Origin: JANXQG01 sp963804375
GTDB taxonomy: Bacteria > Planctomycetota > Planctomycetia > Pirellulales > Thermoguttaceae
NCBI GenBank assembly: GCA_963804375.1
Contig: CAWDQE010000021.1
Location: forward strand, 558,001-622,000
DNA: 64,000 nt
Direction: 5' to 3'
A program made the translations under genes and the position numbers. Under the pieces are notes generated by a model, which worked only from the letters and a program-made list of their open reading frames with translations, did no database searches and was not told the origin of the DNA. Below are positions 39,001-46,917 of this stretch, piece after piece; within the stretch, counting starts at the first letter, position 1, and each line of letters starts with the position of its first letter.

Positions 39001-42000
39001 ATCCGGCGGAGTTCGTGCAGGGAAGCTCGGCCTCATGGAGCATCCGGCGGAGCTATCAACCGGGCCTGATGGAAGTCGATGAAAACGAGATCTCGCGCGG
39101 GTTCAGCGTCCTCTCCGGCGATGCCTCCCGCGGTGAGTTCGCCAATCGCATGACGCAGCTTCCCGCCGCCCGGCGGGGATGCGTGGGACTGGAAATTCAT
39201 CTTCCCGCGCCCGCCGGGAGAGGGGCAGAGGGTGAGTCGTTCCCCTCGCCTTTCGGGAGAGGGGCAGGGGGTGAGGGCAGCGCCAGCCCGGAGCTGCTAA
39301 TCGTCGAGCCGCTTCCCAGCGGTGCGAAGGTCGTGCCCTCGTCGCTGGAGGGCTGCTTCGATCGTGCCGAGATCCTCCCCGGCCGGATCGTGTTCTTCCT
39401 CAGTCGCGTGCATTGGGACGGCTCGATCCGCTACGACCTGGAGGGCGTGTTCCCAGGCTCGAATCTCGTCAGCCCGACGGTCCTTCGCCGCGTCGGCCAC
39501 GGCGTGCCGCTGGCCGTCGCCAAGCCCAAATCGCTGGTCGTCCTGCCGCAAGGTGTACGCAGCACCGATCCCTATCGCCTCTCGCCCGACGAACTGCTGG
39601 CGCTGGGCACGATCGCCAAGGGCAAGGGCGAGGCCGATGCGGCAACCAAATATTTCACGGAACTCTTGGACTCCTGGCACGGTCAGCCGGGCTTTGGCCT
39701 GTCGGACGCGGCCTACAAGCAGACGATCGTCGCGCTCATGGAGTTGGGCATGGGCCGCGCGGCCCCGGCCAAACTCGTGCAGTACTGCGAAGTCATCAAG
39801 GAAAAGTGGCCCGATCAGCCGGTGACGCTCGACCAACTGCTGACCGCCGCGGGGGCCTACCGCGAGATCGGCGAGATCGAGCGGAGCTACATGGCCTGCC
39901 GCGCGGCGGTCGAAGGCAACTTCACCCGCGAGAGCGGCGTGGCCGGGTTCCTCGACAATCAGGGCGAGTTCCTCCGCAGCGTCAGCCACATGAACCGGCT
40001 CTTGCGCGACTATCCGCCCGAGCCCTATCTGGCCGAGGCCGAGATGGAGTTGGCCCAGCGGGTCTACGCCAAGGCCGCGGAGGCCCAGGCCGCGCCGCCC
40101 CAGTCACCTCTTCCCCAGGCGCACCAGCCTAAGCTCGATCGCGAAGCCCTCATCGGCCGCGCGTGGCAGAAGCTCGAGGCCTTTCTGACCGGCTACCCGG
40201 CTGATACGGCCGCCGACCAGGCCGCTTTCGCCGCGGCCAACGCCCAACTCGATCTGAAGCGGTACACCGACGCGGCCCAAGCCGTGGTCGCCTATGCCCG
40301 CCGCTATCCGCAAAGCGAACTGCTGGACTCCTACTGGTATATTCTGGCCTACTGCGACTTCGCCACGGGCCAGCACGCCGCGGCGATCGAGATGTGCCGC
40401 AAGGTGGCCCAGGCCCAGCATCTCGACAAGCAGTCGGGCCGCATGGTCGATAGCCCCAACAAGTACCGGGCGATCTACATCCTCGGCCAAATCTACCAGA
40501 GCCTTGGCCAGCGGGCCGAGGCCATACGCGAATACCGCCGCGTGGAGGACCGCATCCCCGACGCGAAATCGTCGGTCACCTATTTCACCCGCAAGCGGAT
40601 CTGGCTGCCAGACTGCACGACGCTCAAGCCCGGCACGGCGGCGGAAGTCGAGCTGAGCTTCCGCAACATCGCCGCGTGCGACGTGAAGGTCTATCGCGTC
40701 GACCTGATGAAGTTCTGCGAAGCGGGCCAGGCCCTGGGCGACCTGTCGCAGGTCAACCTGGCCGGGATCCGCCCCTTGGACCAGTCCTCGGTCACGCTCC
40801 GCGGCGGCACGGATTACAGCGATCACGTGCAGAAGCTCGCCTTGCCTCTGAAAAAGGAAGGGGCCTACCTGGTCGTGTGCCGCGGCGAGGACCTTTACGC
40901 CAGCGGCCTCGTGTTGATCAGCCCCTTGGAGATCGAGTCGCGGTTCGATCCGGCGGTGGGGCAGGTCCGCGTCTTCGTCAAGGACGCCGCCAGCGGCAAG
41001 TACGTGAGCGACGTGCAGGTCAAGCTCATGCCGCGCGCCGCGCCGGGAGTGGCGAACGTGGTCGGCACGACCGACCTGCGCGGGGTCTTCGTGGGCAACT
41101 GCCCGGCGGCCGCGGCGACGATCGTGGCCCAGGCCGGCAGCGGGCGTTATGCCTATTTGGCCACCTCGCCGCCGGCCCCTGACCCCCGTGGGGCGATCGC
41201 CGCAGCGGGACCGCAGGAAGACGATCCGACGGGGCCCTTCGAGTCGGCGGATTTCGAACCGTTGGAGAAGCTGATAACGGACACGGTGGCGACGAGGCGT
41301 TGGGCAGAGAACGGTGGTCCAGGCATCCCCCCGCCGCGATCTGCTTCGGCGCCGATGGTTCCCCTGCCGGAACGTCCCTTGCCGCCGCCGGGTCCCAACT
41401 CGCCGACCCAGCTTGCCGGCGACGAGGGCCCGTCCGAACGGAAGATCCGCGCGGCGCTCGCCCAGCCCACGCAGCTCGAGTTCGTCGAGACGCCTTTGAA
41501 GGACGTCATCGACTACCTGAAGGACTTGCACCATATCGAGATCGAACTCGACACGGCCGCGCTCAAGGAAGCGGGCGTCGACGACTCGACGCCCGTGACC
41601 AAGAACCTCAAGGGCATCTCGCTCCGCTCGGCCTTGAAACTGGTGCTGGATGAGCTGCAATTGAAATGGGTCATTCACAATGAAGTCCTCTTGATCACCA
41701 GTCCGGCAAAGGCCGAAAGCGACGAGTACATGGTGACGAAGGCCTATCCGGTGGGAGATTTCGTCACCCCCGATCGCGACGGGGGCGTAGACTTTCAGCC
41801 GTTGGAGGACTTGCTCACCAACACGGTGGCGACCAAGACGTGGACGGAAAACGGCGGCACCGGCAGCATGTCGCACATGATCGTCGGTAATCGTCTCTTG
41901 CTGGTCCTCTCGCAAACCCAGGAGGTCCACGAGGAGATCGAGGACACGCTGGAAATGCTGCGCAAGGCGGGCGGATTGAAGTCCGCCGCCGAGCGCGTTG

Positions 42001-42368
42001 CCGGCGAAGAGAACGCCGAGGGCGAATTGCCCGGCACGGCCCGACCGGCGCCGCACATCCGGCGGCCTGCAGCACAAGCGGGCGGCATGGGAGCGATGGG
42101 TGGCGGCATGGGCATGGGCGGCGCAGGCAGCCAGAGGCCGTTTGCCATCGGCAGCCAAACGCCGTTTGTCATCAGTGCCATTCCCGTGATCGGCGGCGGC
42201 AGTCCAGGCGGCGATGCCAACCTGCTGGGAGGCCTGAAGAGCGCCAACGCCGCCAATCAGAAGGCGAAGGTCCTGCACCTCAAGCAACGCCAGGACGCCG
42301 GCCAAGGCGTCATTCCCGCGGTGGGCGGCGGCATGGGCGGCATGGGCATGGGCGGCGGGATGTTTTGA
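33062..42368 (+). CDS. Giant secreted TPR / alpha-2-macroglobulin-like / TPR / STN-like protein (three frame breaks)
   Basis: About 3100 residues after repair of breaks at about 34830-34845, 35955-35975 and 37055-37075. Order: signal peptide (1-25); TPR-like repeats (about 30-540, e.g. ARKAIDEAAKNKDAPSDYLA); a strand unit VKIRVYKIDLETYF; macroglobulin-type beta domains (LTDRIYVDTDRPSYFAGETV; YYRGETVEGTLRAVLPQD); a disordered linker with two EDPFGG/DDPFGG-like motifs; the A2M signature GYWNPSITTGPDGRATIALT; an alpha-toroid (ASDLMAALALAKL onward) with no GCxEQ thioester; a second TPR block (about 39580-40560); a second unit VKVYRVDLMKFCEAG; two STN-like segments, FEPLEKLITDTVATRRW and FQPLEDLLTNTVATKTW; and a Gly/Met-rich tail. 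Probably an outer-surface or periplasmic scaffold or protease trap. Four palindromic elements lie in frame inside it. Confidence 0.75.
36528..36651. repeat. In-frame palindromic element D1 inside the A2M-like gene
   Basis: CCTCCCCTCTCC...GGGAGAGGGGCAGGGGGTGA pairs with AGCCCTCACCCTAGCCCTCT...GGGCGAGGGG. Translated it gives the Ser/Pro/Gly-rich insert GLPSPSGRGAGGEG and SPHPSPLPQGEGTY, foreign to the beta-domain around it, without a stop or frame change. Confidence 0.8.
37939..38052. repeat. In-frame palindromic element inside the A2M-like gene, at the toroid start
   Basis: GGGAACGCGGGGC...GTGGCGTTCC is followed by GGAACGCCGCGGAGGGCGTTCC, a set of overlapping inverted repeats. It encodes an insert around GNAGHLLAGRGVPYEGQ and GVPYSLGTEG just where the alpha-toroid begins, where the thioester motif would lie in a classical family member. 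Confidence 0.55.
38519..38632. repeat. In-frame palindromic element, family C copy, inside the A2M-like gene
   Basis: CGCTCGTAGTCCCGGCTCTA begins the same 14-base arm as the copy at 18617, then GACATTCCGCCTAAAGGCGG is repeated twice. The insert reads ARSPGSSRNPKDIPPKGG and DIPPKGGTPTDETPTE, with the toroid resuming after it. The tag in the arm is out of frame here, so no stop arises. Confidence 0.8.
39212..39280. repeat. In-frame palindromic element D2 inside the A2M-like gene
   Basis: CCGGGAGAGGGGCAGAGGGT and TTTCGGGAGAGGGGCAGGGG are tandem relatives of the D1 arm. Product: PAGRGAEGESFPSPFGRGAG, between two conserved beta segments. Confidence 0.7.
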
Positions 42369-42447
42369 TGACGATTTGTCCAACCATGATGTCTGTTTTC
42401 TACGCCCGCAATCCCAGAGAATTGGAGACCATCGAGCCTGCACAGTT

Positions 42448-43258
42448 TCAGTTCGAGGAGGCCGTGCCAGACCCTTCCACGACCAGGCGGTTGTCGATCT
42501 GTCGCACGTCCGGCTCCAGAGCCAGGACGCTGGGCAGAAGGACGCAATCGTGGGCCGTGCGGACGGTGCCCTGCACGCGCAGTATCGTTGCTCAAGTAGA
42601 CATCGATGCCTTGACCGGAGAGCATGCCCTTGGAGCGCGCGATCCGCGTCAAGAGGTCGGACAACTCCGGCGAGCGGGTGAAGGGCTGCACGCCTCGGGG
42701 CGCAGCGGCTGCCGCAGCCGTGCCAAATCGCGGGACGGTCGCCGCGGAAGCGGTTGCTGGCCCGCTGTCCGTCGGCATCACAAGGCCCTCTCCGGCCGCT
42801 CCCGTGTTTTCCTGCGCAATGGTTTCCGGCGACAGGGCAGGGTTCAATCCCGGCTGCGCAGCGGGCGTACTGCCGGCCGCTTGCTGCTGACCGATCTGCC
42901 GCCCAGGCGTGGTGAACATGGCCGAGCCGTCCGACCGCCCGACCGAGAGAAAGCCCCCTTCCGGGCCGGTTTGAATCCCGCCGCCAAACGTGGCGGGGCT
43001 CGGCACAAAGGATTGTCCCAGCGTGCGATTGCCAAACGTGCCATAGGTTTGGTTGCTCTGGGGCACAACTTGGACCGTAGCTTGGCCCGCGACCAACGGC
43101 GGCATGCTCAGGGGCAAGACCGCAAATCCTCCCGGTGCAACGGGGGGCGGCTGGCTTACCGCGGCCCTCTGCACTGGGGTTAGAGCCAAGACCCTCTGCG
43201 CTGGGCTCACAGCCAAGACCGCCATCAGTCCCAGCACGCAGTATTTCCTCATAACCAT
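42448..43258 (-). CDS. Secreted protein with C-terminal BON-like domain (one frame break)
   Basis: About 269 residues once a break at about 42582-42590 is repaired. ATG 43258 (or 43252) opens a signal peptide (MRKYCVLGLMAVLAVSPAQ). The middle (about 35-190) is low-complexity, rich in Pro, Gly, Gln and Thr, with phrases such as TYGTFGNRTLGQSFVP. The C-terminal domain starts SDLLTRIARSKGMLSGQGID and, in the shifted frame, continues LRVQGTVRTAHDCVLLPSVL and VRQIDNRLVVEG to the stop at 42448. This alternating pattern is typical of BON domains, which bind membranes or ligands in the periplasm. Convergent with the giant gene, 79 bp apart. Confidence 0.65.
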
Positions 43259-43379
43259 TTCATCACCCCGTCATCCGACAAGTTTACGGCAAAGCCGAGA
43301 TCAAGCGCGAATCAAGACTTTCACTGTTGAATTCTACGCCGCCCCAGTGCGAAGTCAATTCAACGGATTGAAGGCACGT

Positions 43380-44516
43380 TCACGTCGCGGCGCTCGCCTG
43401 CCGCGGCGATCTTCTCTCCAGCGTCTCCATCAATTTGTCGAACGGCTTGTTGAACTTCTCGACGCCTTCGTCCTCGAGCTGCTGCGTCACCTTGTCGATG
43501 CTGATGCCGAGTATCGGCAATTGCCCCAAGACCCAGCCGGCCCGCTCGACATCTTGCTCCAAGCGGGGCTTTGGATCGCCGTGGTCGCGGTAGGCGTCGA
43601 GGGTCTCGACCGGCACTGTATTGACCGTGTCGGGCCCGATCAGCGCTTCGACGTATTTCACGTCGCTGTAGTCCGGATTCTTGGTGCCCGTGCTGGCCCA
43701 CAGCAGCCGCTGCGGGCGAGCGCCGTTGCCGGCAAGGTTCTTGAAGCGAACGCCGCCGAAGGTATCTTTGTAGATCTGATAGGCCGTCTTCGCGCTGGCG
43801 ACGGCAACTTGCCCGTGCAGTTCCCTCGCCAGGTCTGTTTTCCTTTCGCCTTGTGCGGCGCATTTTTCCAGCAGCGGATCCACGAGCGAATCGATCCGGC
43901 TTACGAAGAAACTGGCCACCGAGGCCACGTGCTTTACGGGCTTCCCCTCAGCCGCCCGCGCTTCGATGCCGCTGAGATACGCCTCCACCACCTGCCGGTA
44001 ACGCGGCAAGCCGAAGAGCAACGTCACGTTGACGCTGATCCCTTCGCTGATGAGTTGCCGGATGGCGGTCAGCCCTTCGGCCGTGGCGGGGACCTTGATG
44101 AACACGTTGGGCCGGTCCAGGGCGACCCACAAGCGGCGGGCTTCCTCGATCGTGCCGCGGGTGTCGTGCGCCAGATGGGGATTGACCTCCAGGCTGACAT
44201 AACCGTCTTTGCCGTCCGTGCTTTCATACACCGGCCGGAACTCGTCGGCGGCGCTCTGCACGTCGCGCTGGCTGAGGGCTTCATAGACGGCATCGGCGGA
44301 TTTTCCCGCAAGGGCCATGGCCCGAATGTCGTCGTCGTAATCGCGGCTCTCGACAATCGCCTTCTCGAAGATGGCCGGATTCGAGGTCATCCCCCGCAAT
44401 CCGTCCTCCTCGATCAAACGCCGCAATGCGCCGCTGGCCATCAGATCGCGGCGGATGTAATCCAGCCAAACGGACTGGCCGAAGGCACCCAATTGCTTCA
44501 GAGGATTGGTTTTCAC
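43380..44516 (-). CDS. tal: Transaldolase
   Basis: 378 residues from GTG 44516 (AGGAG upstream; the frame above it is not preceded by a site). The start KTNPLKQLGAFGQSVWLDYI and MTSNPAIFEKAI are characteristic of the larger, ~40-kDa transaldolase class. The Schiff-base lysine is in NVFIKVPATAEG (K141). Further landmarks: GISVNVTLLFGLPRYRQVVE, VASVASFFVSRIDSLVDPLL, WASTGTKNPDYSDVKYVE. It interconverts sedoheptulose-7-phosphate and glyceraldehyde-3-phosphate with erythrose-4-phosphate and fructose-6-phosphate in the pentose phosphate pathway. No isomerase domain is fused. Other pathway genes are not nearby. Confidence 0.95.
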   Translation of the reverse strand: MKTNPLKQLGAFGQSVWLDYIRRDLMASGALRRLIEEDGLRGMTSNPAIFEKAIVESRDYDDDIRAMALAGKSADAVYEALSQRDVQSAADEFRPVYESTDGKDGYVSLEVNPHLAHDTRGTIEEARRLWVALDRPNVFIKVPATAEGLTAIRQLISEGISVNVTLLFGLPRYRQVVEAYLSGIEARAAEGKPVKHVASVASFFVSRIDSLVDPLLEKCAAQGERKTDLARELHGQVAVASAKTAYQIYKDTFGGVRFKNLAGNGARPQRLLWASTGTKNPDYSDVKYVEALIGPDTVNTVPVETLDAYRDHGDPKPRLEQDVERAGWVLGQLPILGISIDKVTQQLEDEGVEKFNKPFDKLMETLERRSPRQASAAT

Positions 44517-44644
44517 GATCGAGTCTCCTGATGATGCCGAAGATAACGGGGAACAGCGCAGAATTGTATCGCAATGAACGAGGGAGACAAGGAGCGGTGT
44601 CGCAAGCCATTGACTGCCATGCGGTTGCAACACGCGATGACGGC

Positions 44645-44911
44645 TTACTTCTCTTTCCGCTTCAACTCGCTGTCGTGATCTTTGATGAACTGGCGAATTT
44701 CATCCGCGAACGCCAGGAGCCGGTCCCACTGTTCCATGTAGAGGGTAACTGGCATGCGTTGCAGGCCGTAGACGCTGACCGCCCCTTTCTCGCTGACCTT
44801 GCAATAGAGATTACCGCGCTTCGGCTCAGCCAGTTCGGCGGCAAGCTTGGAGGCTGCCTCGCCTTCCATTCCGCCAGCGGCGAGTTTCTTCAGGATCTCT
44901 TCTTTATTCAT
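44645..44911 (-). CDS. Small conserved protein of unknown function
   Basis: 88 residues from ATG 44911 (GAGGAAA upstream); the ATG at 44923 is an alternative. N-terminal helix NKEEILKKLAAGGMEGEAAS, then a strand pair around NLYCKVSEKGAVSVYGLQ and RMPVTLYMEQWDRLLAF, then a charged C-terminal helix (FIKDHDSELKRKEK). It is soluble with no signal peptide. I do not recognise a domain; the codon use and site make it a credible gene. Confidence 0.65.
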   Translation of the reverse strand: MNKEEILKKLAAGGMEGEAASKLAAELAEPKRGNLYCKVSEKGAVSVYGLQRMPVTLYMEQWDRLLAFADEIRQFIKDHDSELKRKEK

Positions 44912-45100
44912 GGCTTTCCTCATTGGTTGTGGTGATTGTCTGCCCAAACCATCAAGATACCGCGTGCAACGGCATTCGCAAGGGGCCGACTGGCAGCCCA
45001 CCTACACCTTGCAATATAACATCACTGGGGGGGCCGAACTTTTCCTCCTTCCTTAGCGTCTAAATACTCGGAGCAACCCTTTCTTTTCAGGAGACCGATC

Positions 45101-46012
45101 ATGTCCGTAGGATTTCCCAGCGTTCGCGTGGGCGAGCCCGTTCGCCATCAAACCCTGTCCGTGTTCCCGTTGTTCGACGGCTCGCAAGTGCCGGTCGAAT
45201 ACCTCTTGTCCGATGAGGGGATCGGCTCGGGATGCGTGGCGGTTGAAGAGGTGTCGGAAGCGGGATCAGTGCCGAATCTCATGGTCGAAAACAAGGGCGA
45301 CGTGCGAGTGCTGTTCATCGAGGGGGAGGAACTTGTGGGGGCCAAGCAGAACCGCATCCTGAACACCTCGGTGCTGATCGCCGCCAAGAGCAAGACGAAG
45401 ATTCCGGTCAGTTGCGTGGAGGCAGGACGCTGGCGGTTCCGCTCGAAGCAGTTCGGCTCCAGCGGCAGCCACTCGCCCTCGAAGTTGCGGTATTTTCTGA
45501 AGATGTCGGTCAGCAAGTCGCTTGCGGCCAGGCAAGGGCACCGTTCCGATCAGGGCAAGGTGTGGGAAGAGGTCGCCAGGCAGCAGAAATCGCTGGGTGC
45601 GTCTTCCGGCACCCGTGCGATGTCGGACACCTTCGAGACCTACAAGGACCGCGTGCAGGAGTTCCGTGAGAAACTCCGCTACGTGGACGGCGCCAGCGGA
45701 ATGGCCGTTGCGATTGGCAAGAAGATCGTGGCCGTGGACCTGTTCGACAAGCCTTCGACGTGCGGCAAGGTCTGGGACCGGCTGATGTCGGGCTACGTTC
45801 TGGATGCCTTGGAGGCTCAAGGCGAAGAGGGCCAGGCCGAGGCCGCCGACGTCCAGCGGCTCTTGGGCGCCGCCAATGGAATGCCCTGGGAAAAAGCCGA
45901 GCCGATTGGCGAGGGCGAGGAGTACCGGGCCCAGCAAGGCGAGGAAGTCCACGCCTCGGCACTGACGCTTCACGATGCGCCGGTGCACTTGAGCGTGGTG
46001 GTGGCGGGGTAA
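45101..46012 (+). CDS. ARPP-1-like (DUF6569) domain protein
   Basis: 303 residues from ATG 45101 with AGGAG eight bases upstream. Landmarks: HQTLSVFPLFDGS, EYLLSDEGIGSGCVAVEEVS, VRVLFIEGEELVGAKQNRIL, NTSVLIAAKSKTKIPVSCVE, GRWRFRSKQF and VAIGKKIVAVDLFDKP. This matches the ARPP-1 (ARG and Rhodanese-Phosphatase-superfamily-associated) type, whose role is unknown. Soluble, no signal peptide. Nearby genes are not related to it in an obvious way. The fold is inferred from family knowledge, not from the sequence alone. Confidence 0.78.
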   Translation: MSVGFPSVRVGEPVRHQTLSVFPLFDGSQVPVEYLLSDEGIGSGCVAVEEVSEAGSVPNLMVENKGDVRVLFIEGEELVGAKQNRILNTSVLIAAKSKTKIPVSCVEAGRWRFRSKQFGSSGSHSPSKLRYFLKMSVSKSLAARQGHRSDQGKVWEEVARQQKSLGASSGTRAMSDTFETYKDRVQEFREKLRYVDGASGMAVAIGKKIVAVDLFDKPSTCGKVWDRLMSGYVLDALEAQGEEGQAEAADVQRLLGAANGMPWEKAEPIGEGEEYRAQQGEEVHASALTLHDAPVHLSVVVAG

Positions 46013-46137
46013 GTCGATCATTGGGCCAGCGCTTGCCGACCCGCGAAAGGAATAAATTGGAGGGACCACCATCATGTCGCGTATCCGATCCTCTCCGGGG
46101 GATTTGATCGGGAGTTGAAAGAACTGTAGTTACTCCT

Positions 46138-46728
46138 ATGCCTGCACTCATCATCGTCGATGTCCAAAACGACTTCTGCCCTGGCGGCGCCCTCGCCGTG
46201 CCCGAAGGCGATCAGATCGTGCCGCTGATCAATCGCCTCCAGCCGCACTATGACCTGGTCGTGGCCACGCAGGACTGGCATCCGACCGACCATGGCAGCT
46301 TCGCCTCAAACCATCCGGGCCGCGCACCCGGCGAGATCATCGAGCTGGCCGGCCTGCCACAAATCCTTTGGCCCGTGCATTGCGTCCAGAACACGCCGGG
46401 CGCGGAGTTCCACCCAACCTTGAATCTCGACCGGGTTGCAAAGGTCTTCCGCAAAGGCACAAACCCGCAGATTGACAGCTATAGCGGATTCTTCGACAAC
46501 GGGCATCGCGCCTCGACGGGCCTGGCCGAATACCTCCGCGAGCGGGGCGTGAAGGAGGTCCACATCTGCGGCCTGGCGACGGATTACTGCGTCAAGTTCA
46601 CCGCCTTGGATGCGGTGGATCTGGGTTTTGAAACTCACTTGCTCGCAGAAGCCTGTCGTGGCGTGGAACTTCACCCCGGCGACGTGCAAGAAGCGATCGA
46701 AGAAATGCGGCGGCGGGGAGTAAGCTAG
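46138..46728 (+). CDS. pncA: Nicotinamidase (pyrazinamidase)
   Basis: 196 residues from ATG 46138. Catalytic triad D8 (IIVDVQNDFCPGG), K106 (VFRKGTNP) and C151 (GLATDYCVKFTALDA); metal site D46, H48 and H59 region (TQDWHPTDHGSFASNH). It hydrolyses nicotinamide to nicotinate in the NAD salvage pathway, in the cytoplasm. Full length for the family and intact. There is no strong ribosome site, but the conserved N terminus starts at this Met. No other NAD salvage gene is close. Confidence 0.95.
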   Translation: MPALIIVDVQNDFCPGGALAVPEGDQIVPLINRLQPHYDLVVATQDWHPTDHGSFASNHPGRAPGEIIELAGLPQILWPVHCVQNTPGAEFHPTLNLDRVAKVFRKGTNPQIDSYSGFFDNGHRASTGLAEYLRERGVKEVHICGLATDYCVKFTALDAVDLGFETHLLAEACRGVELHPGDVQEAIEEMRRRGVS

Positions 46729-46731
46729 CCC

Positions 46732-46833
46732 GCAGGACGGAACAAGCACCGCGCAGTTCCGGCCTGCCGGTTGTGCAACGCGACGACCGCAACGAGCATA
46801 CGCCGGAACGGCGCTGTGCTTGTTCCGGCCTAC
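46732..46833. repeat. Palindromic intergenic element, family A copy 4 (divergent)
   Basis: GGACGGAACAAGCACCGCGC pairs with GCGCTGTGCTTGTTCCGGCC; it starts four bases after the pncA stop and may end its transcript. Confidence 0.75.
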
Positions 46834-46917
46834 ACAAGAACACAACTCTTGACATCCCGGATCATGGTGGGCCGGCGGTTGTCGGCCCGCACGCGGATAT
46901 CCCGAATTCGGTCCCCC

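Noticed and set aside
40104..42443. 779-residue minus-strand open frame
   Set aside because: Shadow of the giant gene; His and Arg-rich with no domain.
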